From: Fervidobacterium_A thailandense
GTDB taxonomy: Bacteria > Thermotogota > Thermotogae > Thermotogales > Fervidobacteriaceae
Assembly (NCBI RefSeq): GCF_041505935.1
Contig: NZ_CP140110.1
DNA length: 64,000 bases
Direction: 5' to 3' (one strand)
In this document: positions 51,279-60,185 of the stretch, in pieces
Position numbering within the stretch: the first letter of the stretch is position 1
Layout: each line of letters opens with the position of its first letter
The notes under the pieces: generated by a model
Told to the model about the DNA's origin: nothing
Database searches by the model: none
The model's input: the letters and a program-made list of their open reading frames with translations, nothing else
Translations under genes and position numbers: made by a program

Positions 51279-53144
51279 ATGCTGGGAGAAAGGGACTTGA
51301 TCGAAAAAATCAGGAAGATGAATTACTCTCAACTTGAAGAGTTCGCTCGCGAGATAAGACGGTACATAATCTCTGTTGTTTCGAAGAACGGTGGGCATCT
51401 CGCTTCTAACCTTGGAACGGTTGAACTGACACTGGCATTGTACCGGGTCTTCGATCCTTTCGAAGATATCATCATCTGGGATACAGGCCACCAAACTTAT
51501 ACGCACAAACTACTCACCGGGAGATGGGATGTGTTTCCCACGTTGCGTACCTTTGGAGGAATATCCGGTTTCACGAACATCTTCGAATCACCGGTGGATA
51601 GATTTGGAGCTGGTCACGTTGGTACCTCGATCGCTGCGGCACTCGGGGTTGAGAAAGCGCTCAGCCTACAAGGTCTAAAGAAAAACATCGTGGTTGTCAT
51701 CGGTGATGGAGCACTCACGAGTGGGGAAGCCCTTGAAGCCTTAAATCAGATCAGAGCGCAGAACTCGAGAATAAAGATTATTGTCAACAGCAATGGCATG
51801 AGTATCTCAAAAAACGTCGGGGGTTTGGCACTCCTACTTGAAAGCCTTCGAACGAGCCGTGTATATAACAAGCTAAAAGAGATAATTAAACAAGGACTGA
51901 ACGATGCCGCCGAGCTCGAGCTTCGAAAAATCCGCGAGGTCTTTAAAGTGGCACTCGTTGGTGAGGATTTCTTCGAATCCCTTGGCCTGAAGCACTTTGG
52001 TCCCATCGACGGTCACGATCTACACGACCTCGAACAGGCTCTAAAGGGGATAAAGAACTACCCGTATCCAACGGTGCTGACGGTTTTCACGGTCAAGGGA
52101 AAAGGGTACCACTTCTCCGAAGGTAATCCGACGAAGTTCCACGGTGTTGACAAATTCGACCCTGACTCTGGAACGTTTGAGAAACCCGAAGGAGCGGTTT
52201 CCTACAGTGAAGTGTTCGGGAACACGCTTGTTGAACTTGCCAAGAAGGACTCGAGGATAGTAGCCTTGACTGCTGCGATGCCGGATGGTACCGGGTTGAA
52301 TTCCTTTGCCAAGATGTTCCCAGAACGGTTTGTCGATCTGGGTATTACGGAACAATCGGTAGTAACGTACGCCGGAGCACTCGCACTGTACGGGATGAAA
52401 CCTGTGGTGGCGATATACTCGACCTTCTTGCAAAGGGCCTACGATCAGGTGATACACGATGTGGCCTTGCAGAAATTAAAAGTCATATTCGCCATTGACC
52501 GTGCTGGACTTGTTGGTTCGGACGGACCAACGCACCACGGGGTTTTCGATATAGCGTTTTTGAGGCCGATTCCAAACGTGGAAATTTTTACCCCACTTGA
52601 TGCTGGGGATCTTGTGGGAATGCTCGCGTACGTCCTCGAAAATTTCGAACATCTTAATGGACCGGTGGCCATCAGATACCCAAGGGATGTTGAATTTGCC
52701 AAACTCGAGCAATTGTGTGGTAAAATAGAACCAGCCGAACCGCACAGCTGGAATTTGGTACGTAACGGGAAGAACGTCGCTCTGCTCAGTGTTGGAACGC
52801 TGACACGTCTGTACACGGAAATCTGTGCAAGGAACGATTGGACTCTCGTTGGAGTTAGAAGTGTAAAACCCCTTGATGAGGATACGTTGAACAAGGTTGT
52901 TGCGAGTCACGAGGTAATAGTAACCATTGAGGAAGGTACACTGAACGGTGGATTTGGAGATGCGGTCAACTCCTTCATCGTGAACCGAGCACTGGCTGGG
53001 AAGGTTAGAGTACTTAACATCGGTATAGGTGATCAGTTTGTACCGCACGGCTCGCGAGAAGAGCTCCTTCGGTACACAGGTTTGGATCCAACTTCAGTTG
53101 AAAGACGTGTGAGGGATTTTCTGAGAGTTAGCTGTTCGTCGTAG
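51279..53144 (+). CDS. dxs: 1-deoxy-D-xylulose-5-phosphate synthase
   Basis: First, ThDP-dependent step of the MEP isoprenoid pathway: pyruvate plus glyceraldehyde 3-phosphate to DXP. The 621-residue protein has GGHLASNLGTVELTLAL, the ThDP motif GDGALTSGEALEALNQI...NSNGMSIS, FGPIDGHDL and the catalytic Glu in DLGITEQSVV. ATG 51279 is preceded by GGGG at 10 bases; a GTG at 51264 is possible. It follows serS by 30 bases. ispG is at 12 kb and an IspF domain at 63 kb in the same window. Confidence 0.96.
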   Translation: MLGERDLIEKIRKMNYSQLEEFAREIRRYIISVVSKNGGHLASNLGTVELTLALYRVFDPFEDIIIWDTGHQTYTHKLLTGRWDVFPTLRTFGGISGFTNIFESPVDRFGAGHVGTSIAAALGVEKALSLQGLKKNIVVVIGDGALTSGEALEALNQIRAQNSRIKIIVNSNGMSISKNVGGLALLLESLRTSRVYNKLKEIIKQGLNDAAELELRKIREVFKVALVGEDFFESLGLKHFGPIDGHDLHDLEQALKGIKNYPYPTVLTVFTVKGKGYHFSEGNPTKFHGVDKFDPDSGTFEKPEGAVSYSEVFGNTLVELAKKDSRIVALTAAMPDGTGLNSFAKMFPERFVDLGITEQSVVTYAGALALYGMKPVVAIYSTFLQRAYDQVIHDVALQKLKVIFAIDRAGLVGSDGPTHHGVFDIAFLRPIPNVEIFTPLDAGDLVGMLAYVLENFEHLNGPVAIRYPRDVEFAKLEQLCGKIEPAEPHSWNLVRNGKNVALLSVGTLTRLYTEICARNDWTLVGVRSVKPLDEDTLNKVVASHEVIVTIEEGTLNGGFGDAVNSFIVNRALAGKVRVLNIGIGDQFVPHGSREELLRYTGLDPTSVERRVRDFLRVSCSS

Positions 53145-53159
53145 GAAAGGGGTGAAATC

Positions 53160-53489
53160 GTGAAATTCCAAACCGAGTATGGTGAAATCGAGATAACGGT
53201 GAACGCTATTAGAAAACTCGTCTATCTTGCCGTGCTCGAGACTTACGGGCCGATCAGTATCGGTACCGATAATTGGTTCGCGCGTTGGTTTTCCTCTGAA
53301 GAAGGGAAGATCAAAGTCGAAGAGGACGATTACGGACACATTACCGTAGATATATTCGTTGAAGTTGAATACGGAACAAAAGTCACGGAAGTGGCGAGGA
53401 ACATAGAAGAGAACGTTCAACACAAGCTCCGTACCTACGCTAACATCGAGAACGTAGACGTCAACGTACACATAATCGGAGTCAAGTGA
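53160..53489 (+). CDS. Asp23/Gls24 family protein
   Basis: A 109-residue soluble protein of the Asp23 (alkaline shock) family, with QTEYGEIEITVNAIRKLVYLAVLETYGP at the start and VDIFVEVEYGTKVTEVARNIEENVQHKLRTYANI-type C-terminal helix. Members sit before fakA (yloU-yloV order in Bacillus), as here. Function poorly known; some members associate with envelope stress. Start GTG 53160 with AAAGGGGTGAAATC. It precedes fakA by 14 bases. Confidence 0.88.
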   Translation: MKFQTEYGEIEITVNAIRKLVYLAVLETYGPISIGTDNWFARWFSSEEGKIKVEEDDYGHITVDIFVEVEYGTKVTEVARNIEENVQHKLRTYANIENVDVNVHIIGVK

Positions 53490-53503
53490 AATGAGGTGAT
53501 ACT

Positions 53504-55123
53504 TTGCTCACCGCAATAAACGGAAAAGAGCTGAAAGGCATCTTCATGAAAGGTACCGAAAATTTGCTCATGCACCGGGACGAAATAAACGCCCTGAATG
53601 TTTTCCCAGTACCGGATGGGGATACCGGTTCAAACATGAGTTCCACTATGCTCGAGGCGTGTAAGTACCTCGAGAATCTGAGCGATACTAAGTTAAAGAA
53701 CGTTCTCGATGCTATAAAGAAAGGCACATTGATGGGAGCGCGTGGGAACTCGGGAGTTATTCTGTCGCAAATATTCCGCGGGTTCTGTGAAGCGCTTGAG
53801 AAGAAGAACAAAATAACGGTTCCGGATTTCGTTAAGGCGATCAAGAACGCAAAAGAGGTGGCCTACAAGGCAGTATTGAGACCAGTCGAAGGAACGATAT
53901 TAACGGTCGTTCGCATTTTGGACGAGCGCTCGAAGGAACTTTCAAGCATAGAAAACTTTGAAGAGCTCTTTCAGCGGATGGAAGAGATTTCGCACGAGGC
54001 GGTAAAAATGACGCCTTTATTGCTACCGAAATTGCGTGAAGCGAACGTGGTGGATGCTGGTGCAAAAGGGTTGTACTACATCATACAAGGTTTCAAACTT
54101 TACGCTCAGGGAGATACGACGATAAACCTCGAAGGTGTCGAGACCAAACCGGCGGAAGAGATCACCATTGCACCCGAGGAGCTCAGATTCCAGTACTGCA
54201 CGGAATTGATAGTCCGCGCTAAGAAGAAGATTTCCGAGGGTGAGAAGGCCAAGCTCGAGGCCTTTTTGAACGAAATCGGTGATTCCATTGTGTTTTTCGT
54301 GCAGGATGACATCGCAAAGTTGCACGTACACACGAACAATCCCGGAAACGTTATCGAGAGATTCTTAGAGTACGGTGAGTTACTAAAAGTCAAAATCGAT
54401 AACATGAAAGAACAGCACGAACATGTCGTGAGTGAACGCTACGAGAAGAAACGAGAGAGGAAAAAGGTGGCCTACGTTGCCGTTTCACCAGGCGAAGGAA
54501 TCTCGAGAGTCTTACTTGACCTTGGGGTTGACGAGATCGTTTCTGGTGGTCAATCGATGAACCCGAGTATGGCGGACATTTTGGATGCCATCAGGAGGGC
54601 GAACGCGGAGCACGTCATCGTGTTCCCGAACAATTCGAATATAATTCTAGCCGCCGAGCAAGCTGCGAAGATCGCGGAAAACGAAGGGATAACCGTTCAC
54701 GTGGTGAAAACAACGAACGTCCAAGAGAGTATCGCTGCGATGATTTACAAGTCCGGTGAAGAAATTGAGGAAATTCTCGAGAGTATCAAACAGGTCATAC
54801 CCAACGTTATTTCACTATCCATAACGATAGCGGTACGCGATTCGAAGTACGCTGGGGAAAGAATTAAGAAAAACGAGTACTTGGGATTCATGGGGAAAGA
54901 ACTGGTTGCTCACAATCGAAACCTCGTTAACGTACTCAATAAGCTCTACGAAAAATGTAACCTGGGCGAGAGGGAGATACTCACGGTGTTCGTGGGTTTT
55001 GAGGCAACACCGATTGAACAATCGATTGTCGAAAAGTACACGAAAAAGAAGTATCCAAACGTTCAGCTGGAGTTCATCGACGGTGGTCAGCCACATTATC
55101 CTTTCCTCATGATGGTGGAGTAA
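53504..55123 (+). CDS. fakA: fatty acid kinase catalytic subunit FakA-like (DAK2 domain)
   Basis: A 539-residue member of the YloV/FakA family, which phosphorylates fatty acids bound to FakB (DegV) proteins for phospholipid synthesis. The N-terminal DAK2/DhaL domain has NVFPVPDGDTGSNMSSTM (Mg-binding aspartates) and KGTLMGARGNSGVILSQIFRGF, with the middle and C-terminal Fak domains (INPNS-like FPNNSNIILAAEQAAKIAE). Start TTG 53504 with GAGGTG about 8 bases upstream. The FakB partner is not encoded here. Confidence 0.88.
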   Translation: MLTAINGKELKGIFMKGTENLLMHRDEINALNVFPVPDGDTGSNMSSTMLEACKYLENLSDTKLKNVLDAIKKGTLMGARGNSGVILSQIFRGFCEALEKKNKITVPDFVKAIKNAKEVAYKAVLRPVEGTILTVVRILDERSKELSSIENFEELFQRMEEISHEAVKMTPLLLPKLREANVVDAGAKGLYYIIQGFKLYAQGDTTINLEGVETKPAEEITIAPEELRFQYCTELIVRAKKKISEGEKAKLEAFLNEIGDSIVFFVQDDIAKLHVHTNNPGNVIERFLEYGELLKVKIDNMKEQHEHVVSERYEKKRERKKVAYVAVSPGEGISRVLLDLGVDEIVSGGQSMNPSMADILDAIRRANAEHVIVFPNNSNIILAAEQAAKIAENEGITVHVVKTTNVQESIAAMIYKSGEEIEEILESIKQVIPNVISLSITIAVRDSKYAGERIKKNEYLGFMGKELVAHNRNLVNVLNKLYEKCNLGEREILTVFVGFEATPIEQSIVEKYTKKKYPNVQLEFIDGGQPHYPFLMMVE

Positions 55124-55144
55124 CTTCGATGCGGAGTTGGAAAG

Positions 55145-55579
55145 ATGCGAGAGGTATTAACAGTAACAAAAATTGACGAAGATTACGTGTACTTAAAACC
55201 GTTGGCTGATGAAGCCACGTGTAGTTCGTGCTCGATATCGGGAGCTTGTTCACTCAAAGGTTCAAAACGTGAGTTGAGGGTTCGTAGATCCGAGGTAGAT
55301 CTTTTACTGGGACCTGGTGATAGAGTTTTGGTCGACTTGAAATACAACCAAGCAGTGATGTCGTTCATCGTGTACGGTTTACCGCTGAGTGGGTTCTTGG
55401 TTGGCATAACCTTTGGATATTTGTTGCGCCTGAGTGACCTCTTTTCTTTACTTTTAGGACTTGGAGGATTGATCTTTGGGTTTACCGTGGCAAGACGGAT
55501 CGATAAACGTTACAGCGTGCGGATAATCGAAAAACTACCGTACACAACGGTTCGCAGTACTTACAACGTGGACACATGA
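55145..55579 (+). CDS. RseC/MucC-like small membrane protein
   Basis: A 144-residue protein of the RseC/MucC superfamily. A soluble N-terminal beta part carries the Cys cluster CSSCSISGAC (residues 26-36), then two transmembrane helices (about 75-95 and 98-118) and a basic tail. In proteobacteria RseC is linked to SoxR reduction and sigma-E; in anaerobes homologues accompany Rnf. No such genes are nearby, so the function is unknown. ATG 55145 with GGAG 8 bases upstream, 21 bases after fakA. Confidence 0.8.
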   Translation: MREVLTVTKIDEDYVYLKPLADEATCSSCSISGACSLKGSKRELRVRRSEVDLLLGPGDRVLVDLKYNQAVMSFIVYGLPLSGFLVGITFGYLLRLSDLFSLLLGLGGLIFGFTVARRIDKRYSVRIIEKLPYTTVRSTYNVDT

Positions 55580-55618
55580 CGGAAATTACTGCGATCTTAC
55601 TCACAAGGGGATGAGGGG

Positions 55619-56377
55619 ATGCTGTATTCCTTCAAGCGTGGTGAACCGGCTCGGGGGTACGTGGTCCTCGTACACGGGTTGGGTGAACACTCAGGTCGAT
55701 ACGAGCCACTTATCGAAAAGATTGGGGCAAGTGGTTTGAGCGTGATTGGATTTGATCTCCCCGGGCACGGTAAAAGTGGTGGGAGACGCGGCGATACCTC
55801 CGTGGAGGAAGTGATACGTGTCATAGACGAACTTACGAGAGGTATCGAAAGGTTTCGTCTTTTCGGACACAGTCTCGGAGGATTGATCGCGATTAGGTAC
55901 GCCCAGGAACGTCCTCAACGCGTGGAAAAATTGGTGGTTTCATCCCCGGCGTTGATGGTAAAACCGGCCGTGTTTCAACGTATCTTGCTAACTCTACTAT
56001 CGGGCATTGCACCGTTCGTTACGTTCGATAACGGCATCAACGCTGGGATGTTGTCGAGAAGTAAGGAAGCGGTTGAGAAGTACCTATCAGATCCACTTGT
56101 ACACGATCGTATCTCGATAAGACTCGGGCGAAGCTTGTTGAAAAACGTTGACAAGGCTCATCAATACGCCGAAAAGATCGTATGTCCAGTTACCCTCTTA
56201 ATTGGCACGGCTGACGTGATAACTCCACCTGAAGGAGCGAGGTTATTCTACGAGCGGTTGAGGACACAGAGAAAAAAGATGCTCGAATTCCCGGGTGGTT
56301 ACCATGAACTCTTCGAAGATCCGCAGCATGCGGTAAATTTCAAGGAAGCGGTTGTGAGTGAACTACTTGAAATATAA
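55619..56377 (+). CDS. alpha/beta hydrolase, monoacylglycerol lipase-like
   Basis: A 252-residue serine hydrolase with nucleophile motif GHSLGG (Ser85), the oxyanion region VHGLGEHSGRYEPL, catalytic Asp in GTADVITP and His in GGYHELFED. This set is characteristic of the lysophospholipase/monoglyceride lipase group (PldB). No signal peptide. Substrate is likely acylglycerol or a lysophospholipid, inferred. ATG 55619 has AAGGGG 8 bases upstream, 39 bases after the RseC-like gene. Confidence 0.88.
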   Translation: MLYSFKRGEPARGYVVLVHGLGEHSGRYEPLIEKIGASGLSVIGFDLPGHGKSGGRRGDTSVEEVIRVIDELTRGIERFRLFGHSLGGLIAIRYAQERPQRVEKLVVSSPALMVKPAVFQRILLTLLSGIAPFVTFDNGINAGMLSRSKEAVEKYLSDPLVHDRISIRLGRSLLKNVDKAHQYAEKIVCPVTLLIGTADVITPPEGARLFYERLRTQRKKMLEFPGGYHELFEDPQHAVNFKEAVVSELLEI

Positions 56378-56440
56378 GCGACCTGGATTCCCCTTTTAAC
56401 GACACGATCAATATCTTGAATGTGAGGGAGAGATGTGCTC

Positions 56441-56860
56441 ATGATATTCTCCACCAAATTGGGCAAATTTGAACTCCAGGAAAACGAAATTGTGACTTTT
56501 CCAAACGGAATACCCGGTTTTGAACATCTGAGAAAATTCTCCGTGATTTCGCTCAACGAGACCAATCCGATATGTTGGCTTGTAAGCTTGGAAGATGATT
56601 CTGTAGCACTCCCGGTCATTGATCCGTGGTTAATAATCGAAGATTACGAGGTGAACCTCTCGGAAGAGGATGTAAAGGTATTAGATGTCCAAGATCCGTC
56701 CGACCTGGTTGTTTGGGCTGTTGTTACAATACCACCGGGTGCTCCCGAACAGGCGACGGTGAACTTGAAGGCGCCGATCGTGATTAACCTGAGAAATGGA
56801 ACGGGTGTGCAGGTAATAATGGACAGGTACGAACTGAAACATCCGATAAAGGGCTCTTGA
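56441..56860 (+). CDS. fliW: flagellar assembly factor FliW
   Basis: Antagonist of CsrA that binds flagellin and CsrA in turn, so that translation of flagellin is coupled to secretion. The 139-residue protein has the family sequence TKLGKFELQENEIVTFPNGIPGFEHLRKF and ends LKAPIVINLRNGTGVQVIMD. The start may be ATG 56441 or GTG 56435; both follow GAGGGAG. It lies 38 bases before csrA, which is the conserved pair order. The flagellar operon itself is 21 kb away. Confidence 0.95.
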   Translation: MIFSTKLGKFELQENEIVTFPNGIPGFEHLRKFSVISLNETNPICWLVSLEDDSVALPVIDPWLIIEDYEVNLSEEDVKVLDVQDPSDLVVWAVVTIPPGAPEQATVNLKAPIVINLRNGTGVQVIMDRYELKHPIKGS

Positions 56861-56898
56861 CGCCTCGAGAATTTTAATTGCCGAAAGTGGTGGTGCGA

Positions 56899-57123
56899 AT
56901 GCTCGTACTTTCGAGAAAGGTTGGAGAAAGCATAATAATCGGGGACAACGTGGAGATAAAGATACTGAAGGTCGAGGGTTCTTCGGTTAAACTCGGTATC
57001 GTTGCCCCGGCGGATGTGAAGATTTACCGTGAGGAGGTTTACAAAAAGGTCGCCGAGCAGAACAAAAGTTCAACACTGTTCGATGCCGGACAAGTTTCGG
57101 ACATTATTAAGCGAGTGAAATGA
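56899..57123 (+). CDS. csrA: carbon storage regulator CsrA
   Basis: Small mRNA-binding dimer that represses translation by covering GGA sites near starts. The 74-residue protein has MLVLSRKVGESIIIGDNVEIKILKV, with the conserved N-terminal strand and the later KLGIVAPADVKIYREEVYKK RNA-binding region. ATG 56899 is chosen by homology; the frame is open 7 codons upstream. Pairs with fliW; gatC follows after 19 bases. Confidence 0.96.
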   Translation: MLVLSRKVGESIIIGDNVEIKILKVEGSSVKLGIVAPADVKIYREEVYKKVAEQNKSSTLFDAGQVSDIIKRVK

Positions 57124-57142
57124 CGCTTTTGGAGGTGGAAGC

Positions 57143-57430
57143 TTGATAAGGATAGACGACAAACTCGTTGAGCACCTCTGCAAACTTGCCAGGATAAGCG
57201 TTGCGGATTGGGATAGACTCAAAAGTGATTTACAGAAAATTATAGATTACTTCGATATACTCAACGAAGTTGATACGACCGATGTTGAACCGATGTACAC
57301 ACCGGTTGAAGGAACAGCTTGTCTCAGGGAAGCACAATCTCCAAAAACAGCTGACGAGGTGGAGGAGATTGTTAAGAACTTTCCGGAAAGGCAGGAACGG
57401 TTTATCAAAATCCCGGGTATTTACGGTTAA
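57143..57430 (+). CDS. gatC: Asp-tRNA(Asn)/Glu-tRNA(Gln) amidotransferase subunit C
   Basis: Stabilising subunit of the GatCAB amidotransferase that makes Gln-tRNA and Asn-tRNA by transamidation. The 95-residue protein matches the family: VEHLCKLARISVADWD, FDILNEVDTTDVEPMYTPVEG and the terminal RFIKIPGIYG. Start TTG 57143 with GGAGG 7 bases upstream. gatA and gatB are not in the window, so the complex genes are scattered. Confidence 0.92.
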   Translation: MIRIDDKLVEHLCKLARISVADWDRLKSDLQKIIDYFDILNEVDTTDVEPMYTPVEGTACLREAQSPKTADEVEEIVKNFPERQERFIKIPGIYG

Positions 57431-57470
57431 CTGGTGGCCGTTTAAGCGCTTTGGTGCTTTTAGGCAGAAT

Positions 57471-57824
57471 GTGGACCTGTCAAAGATCAGTTGGAAAAAT
57501 GCCGAGGAACTGGCAGCGGAATACCTGCGGTCAGAGGGGTACAAAGTTATCGGAAGGAACGTTAGAACACCGTTTGGTGAAATCGACATCGTCGCCTTGA
57601 AGAAGGGAACTTACGTTTTTGTTGAAGTTAAGTCGGGCTACTCAAAGCGAATTAGCCCTGCTGAACGTGTTGACCGAGTGAAATACGCAAAAATTCTGAA
57701 CGCAGCGGAATATTACATTTCTAACTTCCCGAAAAAGAAGTTTCGCTCGGCCAGAGTGGATGTTATCGAAGTAACCGACAATGGAATCAAACACTACGAA
57801 AACGTTGGGTGGGAGTATCGATGA
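57471..57824 (+). CDS. YraN/UPF0102 family nuclease-like protein
   Basis: A 117-residue protein of the UPF0102 (YraN) family, which shares the restriction-endonuclease-like fold. The sequence NAEELAAEYLRSEGYKVIGRNVRTPFGEIDIVA ... VFVEVK matches the E-x-D-x(n)-EVK type catalytic core. I place the start at GTG 57471 (weak ribosome site AGG), because the open frame upstream lies inside gatC and has no other good start; this gives the usual family length. It overlaps smpB by 4 bases. Confidence 0.85.
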   Translation: MDLSKISWKNAEELAAEYLRSEGYKVIGRNVRTPFGEIDIVALKKGTYVFVEVKSGYSKRISPAERVDRVKYAKILNAAEYYISNFPKKKFRSARVDVIEVTDNGIKHYENVGWEYR

Positions 57825-58267
57825 AGTTGATCGCGACGAACAAGAAGGCTTACACCGACTACACGATCGTCGAGACCTACGAAGCCGGAATAGTGCTCGT
57901 TGGTACGGAAGTGAAATCTCTGAGAGAGCACGGAGCCAGCTTCAAGGACTCGTTCTGCCGCATAAAAGATGGTGAAATTTTTCTCTTGAACCTCCACATT
58001 CCGCCTTACCGGTTCGGTAACATCTACAACCACGACCCGGAACGACCTCGCAAGTTGTTGCTTCACCGAAAAGAGATAGACCGGTTGTGGGGAAAGGTGC
58101 GTCAGGAAGGTTACACGATAATACCAACGAAGATTTATTTCAACGATCGCGGGATAGTAAAGGTAGAAATAGCTGTAGCGCGCGGTAAGAAAGCTTACGA
58201 CAAACGTGAAGAGATCAAAAAACGTGAGATTGAAAAAAAGATAAGGGAACATCTCAAGTACAGATAA
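57821..58267 (+). CDS. smpB: SsrA-binding protein SmpB
   Basis: Partner of tmRNA in rescue of stalled ribosomes. The 148-residue protein has the RNA-binding IVLVGTEVKSLREHGASFKDSF and HNYEPERPRKLLLHRKEI-like stretch, and the basic C-terminal tail KKREIEKKIREHLKYR that becomes helical in the mRNA channel. ATG 57821 shares ATGA with the yraN stop; GGGAG is 5 bases upstream. tmRNA itself is not in the window. Confidence 0.97.
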   Translation: MKLIATNKKAYTDYTIVETYEAGIVLVGTEVKSLREHGASFKDSFCRIKDGEIFLLNLHIPPYRFGNIYNHDPERPRKLLLHRKEIDRLWGKVRQEGYTIIPTKIYFNDRGIVKVEIAVARGKKAYDKREEIKKREIEKKIREHLKYR

Positions 58268-58288
58268 AATAAAACGGAGGTTTAAGTT

Positions 58289-59026
58289 ATGGATATACGA
58301 AGAATTGTCGAGGAAAAAGTAAAGGAATTCAGGAGTAACTACAAACCGGTAGAACTTGAGATCGATGCAGCCCAGCTGAAACTGGGCTCTTACATTGAGC
58401 ACACGAACCTCAAGCCCACTGCGACAACGGATGAAATCGTAAAGCTCTGTGAGGAGGCTAAGGCATTCGGTTTCAAAGGCGTGTGCGTCAATCCTGCCTT
58501 TGTTCCACTTGTCCGGGAGAAGCTCCAAGGTACGGGAATCCTCGTGGTTACCGTTGTCGGATTTCCGTTAGGAGCAACGGCAATCGATGTTAAGGCCTTC
58601 GAGGCTGACTGGGTTGTCCGCAACGGTGCGCAGGAAGTTGACATGGTCATCAACATCGGTAAGTTAAAAGAAGGTGACTACAAGTATGTTTACGAGGACA
58701 TACGTGCTGTAGTCGAAGCTTCTAAGGTTCCAGTAAAGGTAATTATCGAAACGTGCTACCTAACTGACGAGGAAAAGGTTGCCGCTTGCGTGATTTCGAA
58801 ACTTGCCGGGGCGAAGTTCGTTAAAACGTCGACGGGTTTTGGAACCGCCGGTGCAAAGTTCGAGGATGTCCAGTTGATGCGATGGGCCGTTGACGGTGAG
58901 ATCGAGGTGAAGGCCTCCGGAGGCATTCGCACACTTGAGGATGCCCTCAAAATGCTCAAGGCTGGCGCGACGCGCATCGGTACGAGCTCGGGGGTAGCGA
59001 TCTGCTCGGCACATTTGAATGGCTGA
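58289..59026 (+). CDS. deoC: deoxyribose-phosphate aldolase
   Basis: Cleaves 2-deoxyribose-5-phosphate to glyceraldehyde 3-phosphate and acetaldehyde. The 245-residue TIM barrel has the Schiff-base lysine in FVKTSTGFG (Lys179), the second active-site lysine in EVKASGGIR (Lys208), and GFPLGATAIDVKAFEADW. An N-terminal extension of about 35 residues is seen in thermophile members. ATG 58289 with CGGAGG upstream, 21 bases after smpB. Confidence 0.96.
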   Translation: MDIRRIVEEKVKEFRSNYKPVELEIDAAQLKLGSYIEHTNLKPTATTDEIVKLCEEAKAFGFKGVCVNPAFVPLVREKLQGTGILVVTVVGFPLGATAIDVKAFEADWVVRNGAQEVDMVINIGKLKEGDYKYVYEDIRAVVEASKVPVKVIIETCYLTDEEKVAACVISKLAGAKFVKTSTGFGTAGAKFEDVQLMRWAVDGEIEVKASGGIRTLEDALKMLKAGATRIGTSSGVAICSAHLNG

Positions 59027-59060
59027 TCCGGGAGTAAAGAATCCCGAGGGGGTTGATAAG

Positions 59061-60173
59061 ATGAAGGTACTCGGTTTGATTCTGGCGGGGGGACGTAGCG
59101 AAGCGTTGGGAAAATTGGTGCACAAGCGGGCGAGTGCCGCGTTACCCGTTTTCGGGAAATATCGTGCAATAGACTTTACACTCAGCAACATGGTCAACTC
59201 TGGAATTTACAAGGTCGGGGTACTGACGCAGTACAATCCCCGTAGTTTGATGGACCACCTCGGATCGGGTAAGGAATGGGACCTTGACAGAAAGCACGGG
59301 GGACTTTACATTCTTCAGCCGTACTTGGGAATGACCGGTGAGTACTGGTACAGGGGTACGGCGGATGCGATTTTCCAGAACACAACGATGTTGAGGCGCG
59401 GTGATGAGGATTATGTACTGATTGGCTCCGGTGATCACATTTATAAGATGACCTACAACAACCTGTTCAGCTATCACTTCGAAAAGGGAGCCGACATAAC
59501 GTTGATCGTCAAAGAGCTCGACGACACTTATGATATAAGGCAGTACGGTGTGGTTGTTACGGATGCGGATGGCAGGATATTAGAGTTTTACGAAAAAGTT
59601 GAAAACCCACCGACCCGTAAGGCGTTCCTTGGAGTTTACTTTATTAACAAATACCTGTTACTCGACCTCCTGTACGACACCGTGCCATCCGGGAAGTACG
59701 ACTTACTCTTGGATGTTGTAGTACCGAACTTATCCAGACTCCGCGTTTACGCGTACGAGTTCAAGGGTTACTGGAGGAATGTCAAAAAGGGTATCCTGGA
59801 GTATTACAGAATCAACATGGATGTTTTGAAAAAGGAAGTACGCGAAGAACTCTTCTTAAAAAACGGCAAGGTGTACACCAAATTGAAAGACTACCCCCCG
59901 GCAAAGTTCACTGGAACAGCTAAGGTTTCCAACTCGCTCGTGTCCGATGGTTGTATCGTTTCCGGTGTGGTGAAGAATTCCGTACTATTCAGGGGGGTCG
60001 TTGTCAGGGCTGGGGCTCGCGTGGAGAATTCCATCGTGATGCAGGACACAGTCATAGAAGAGGGGGCCTACGTTAAGAACGCTATCATCGACAAAAACTG
60101 CGTTATCCGTGCGGAACAGTCCCTCATCGGCGATTTCGAGCCTGTCGTTTTGGAAAAATGGATGGTAGTTTAG
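59061..60173 (+). CDS. glgD: glucose-1-phosphate adenylyltransferase subunit GlgD
   Basis: A 370-residue GlgD-type partner of GlgC in glycogen synthesis. It keeps the nucleotidyltransferase fold and C-terminal left-handed beta-helix (hexapeptide) but has lost key residues: GGxGTRL and KPAV of the active form are GGRSEALG and RASAALP, so it is probably catalytically weak or regulatory, as in known GlgCD pairs. ATG 59061 (GGGGG upstream) is preferred to ATG 59019, which overlaps deoC. Lies 12 bases before glgC. Confidence 0.9.
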   Translation: MKVLGLILAGGRSEALGKLVHKRASAALPVFGKYRAIDFTLSNMVNSGIYKVGVLTQYNPRSLMDHLGSGKEWDLDRKHGGLYILQPYLGMTGEYWYRGTADAIFQNTTMLRRGDEDYVLIGSGDHIYKMTYNNLFSYHFEKGADITLIVKELDDTYDIRQYGVVVTDADGRILEFYEKVENPPTRKAFLGVYFINKYLLLDLLYDTVPSGKYDLLLDVVVPNLSRLRVYAYEFKGYWRNVKKGILEYYRINMDVLKKEVREELFLKNGKVYTKLKDYPPAKFTGTAKVSNSLVSDGCIVSGVVKNSVLFRGVVVRAGARVENSIVMQDTVIEEGAYVKNAIIDKNCVIRAEQSLIGDFEPVVLEKWMVV

Positions 60174-60185
60174 GGGGCGTTTCGT

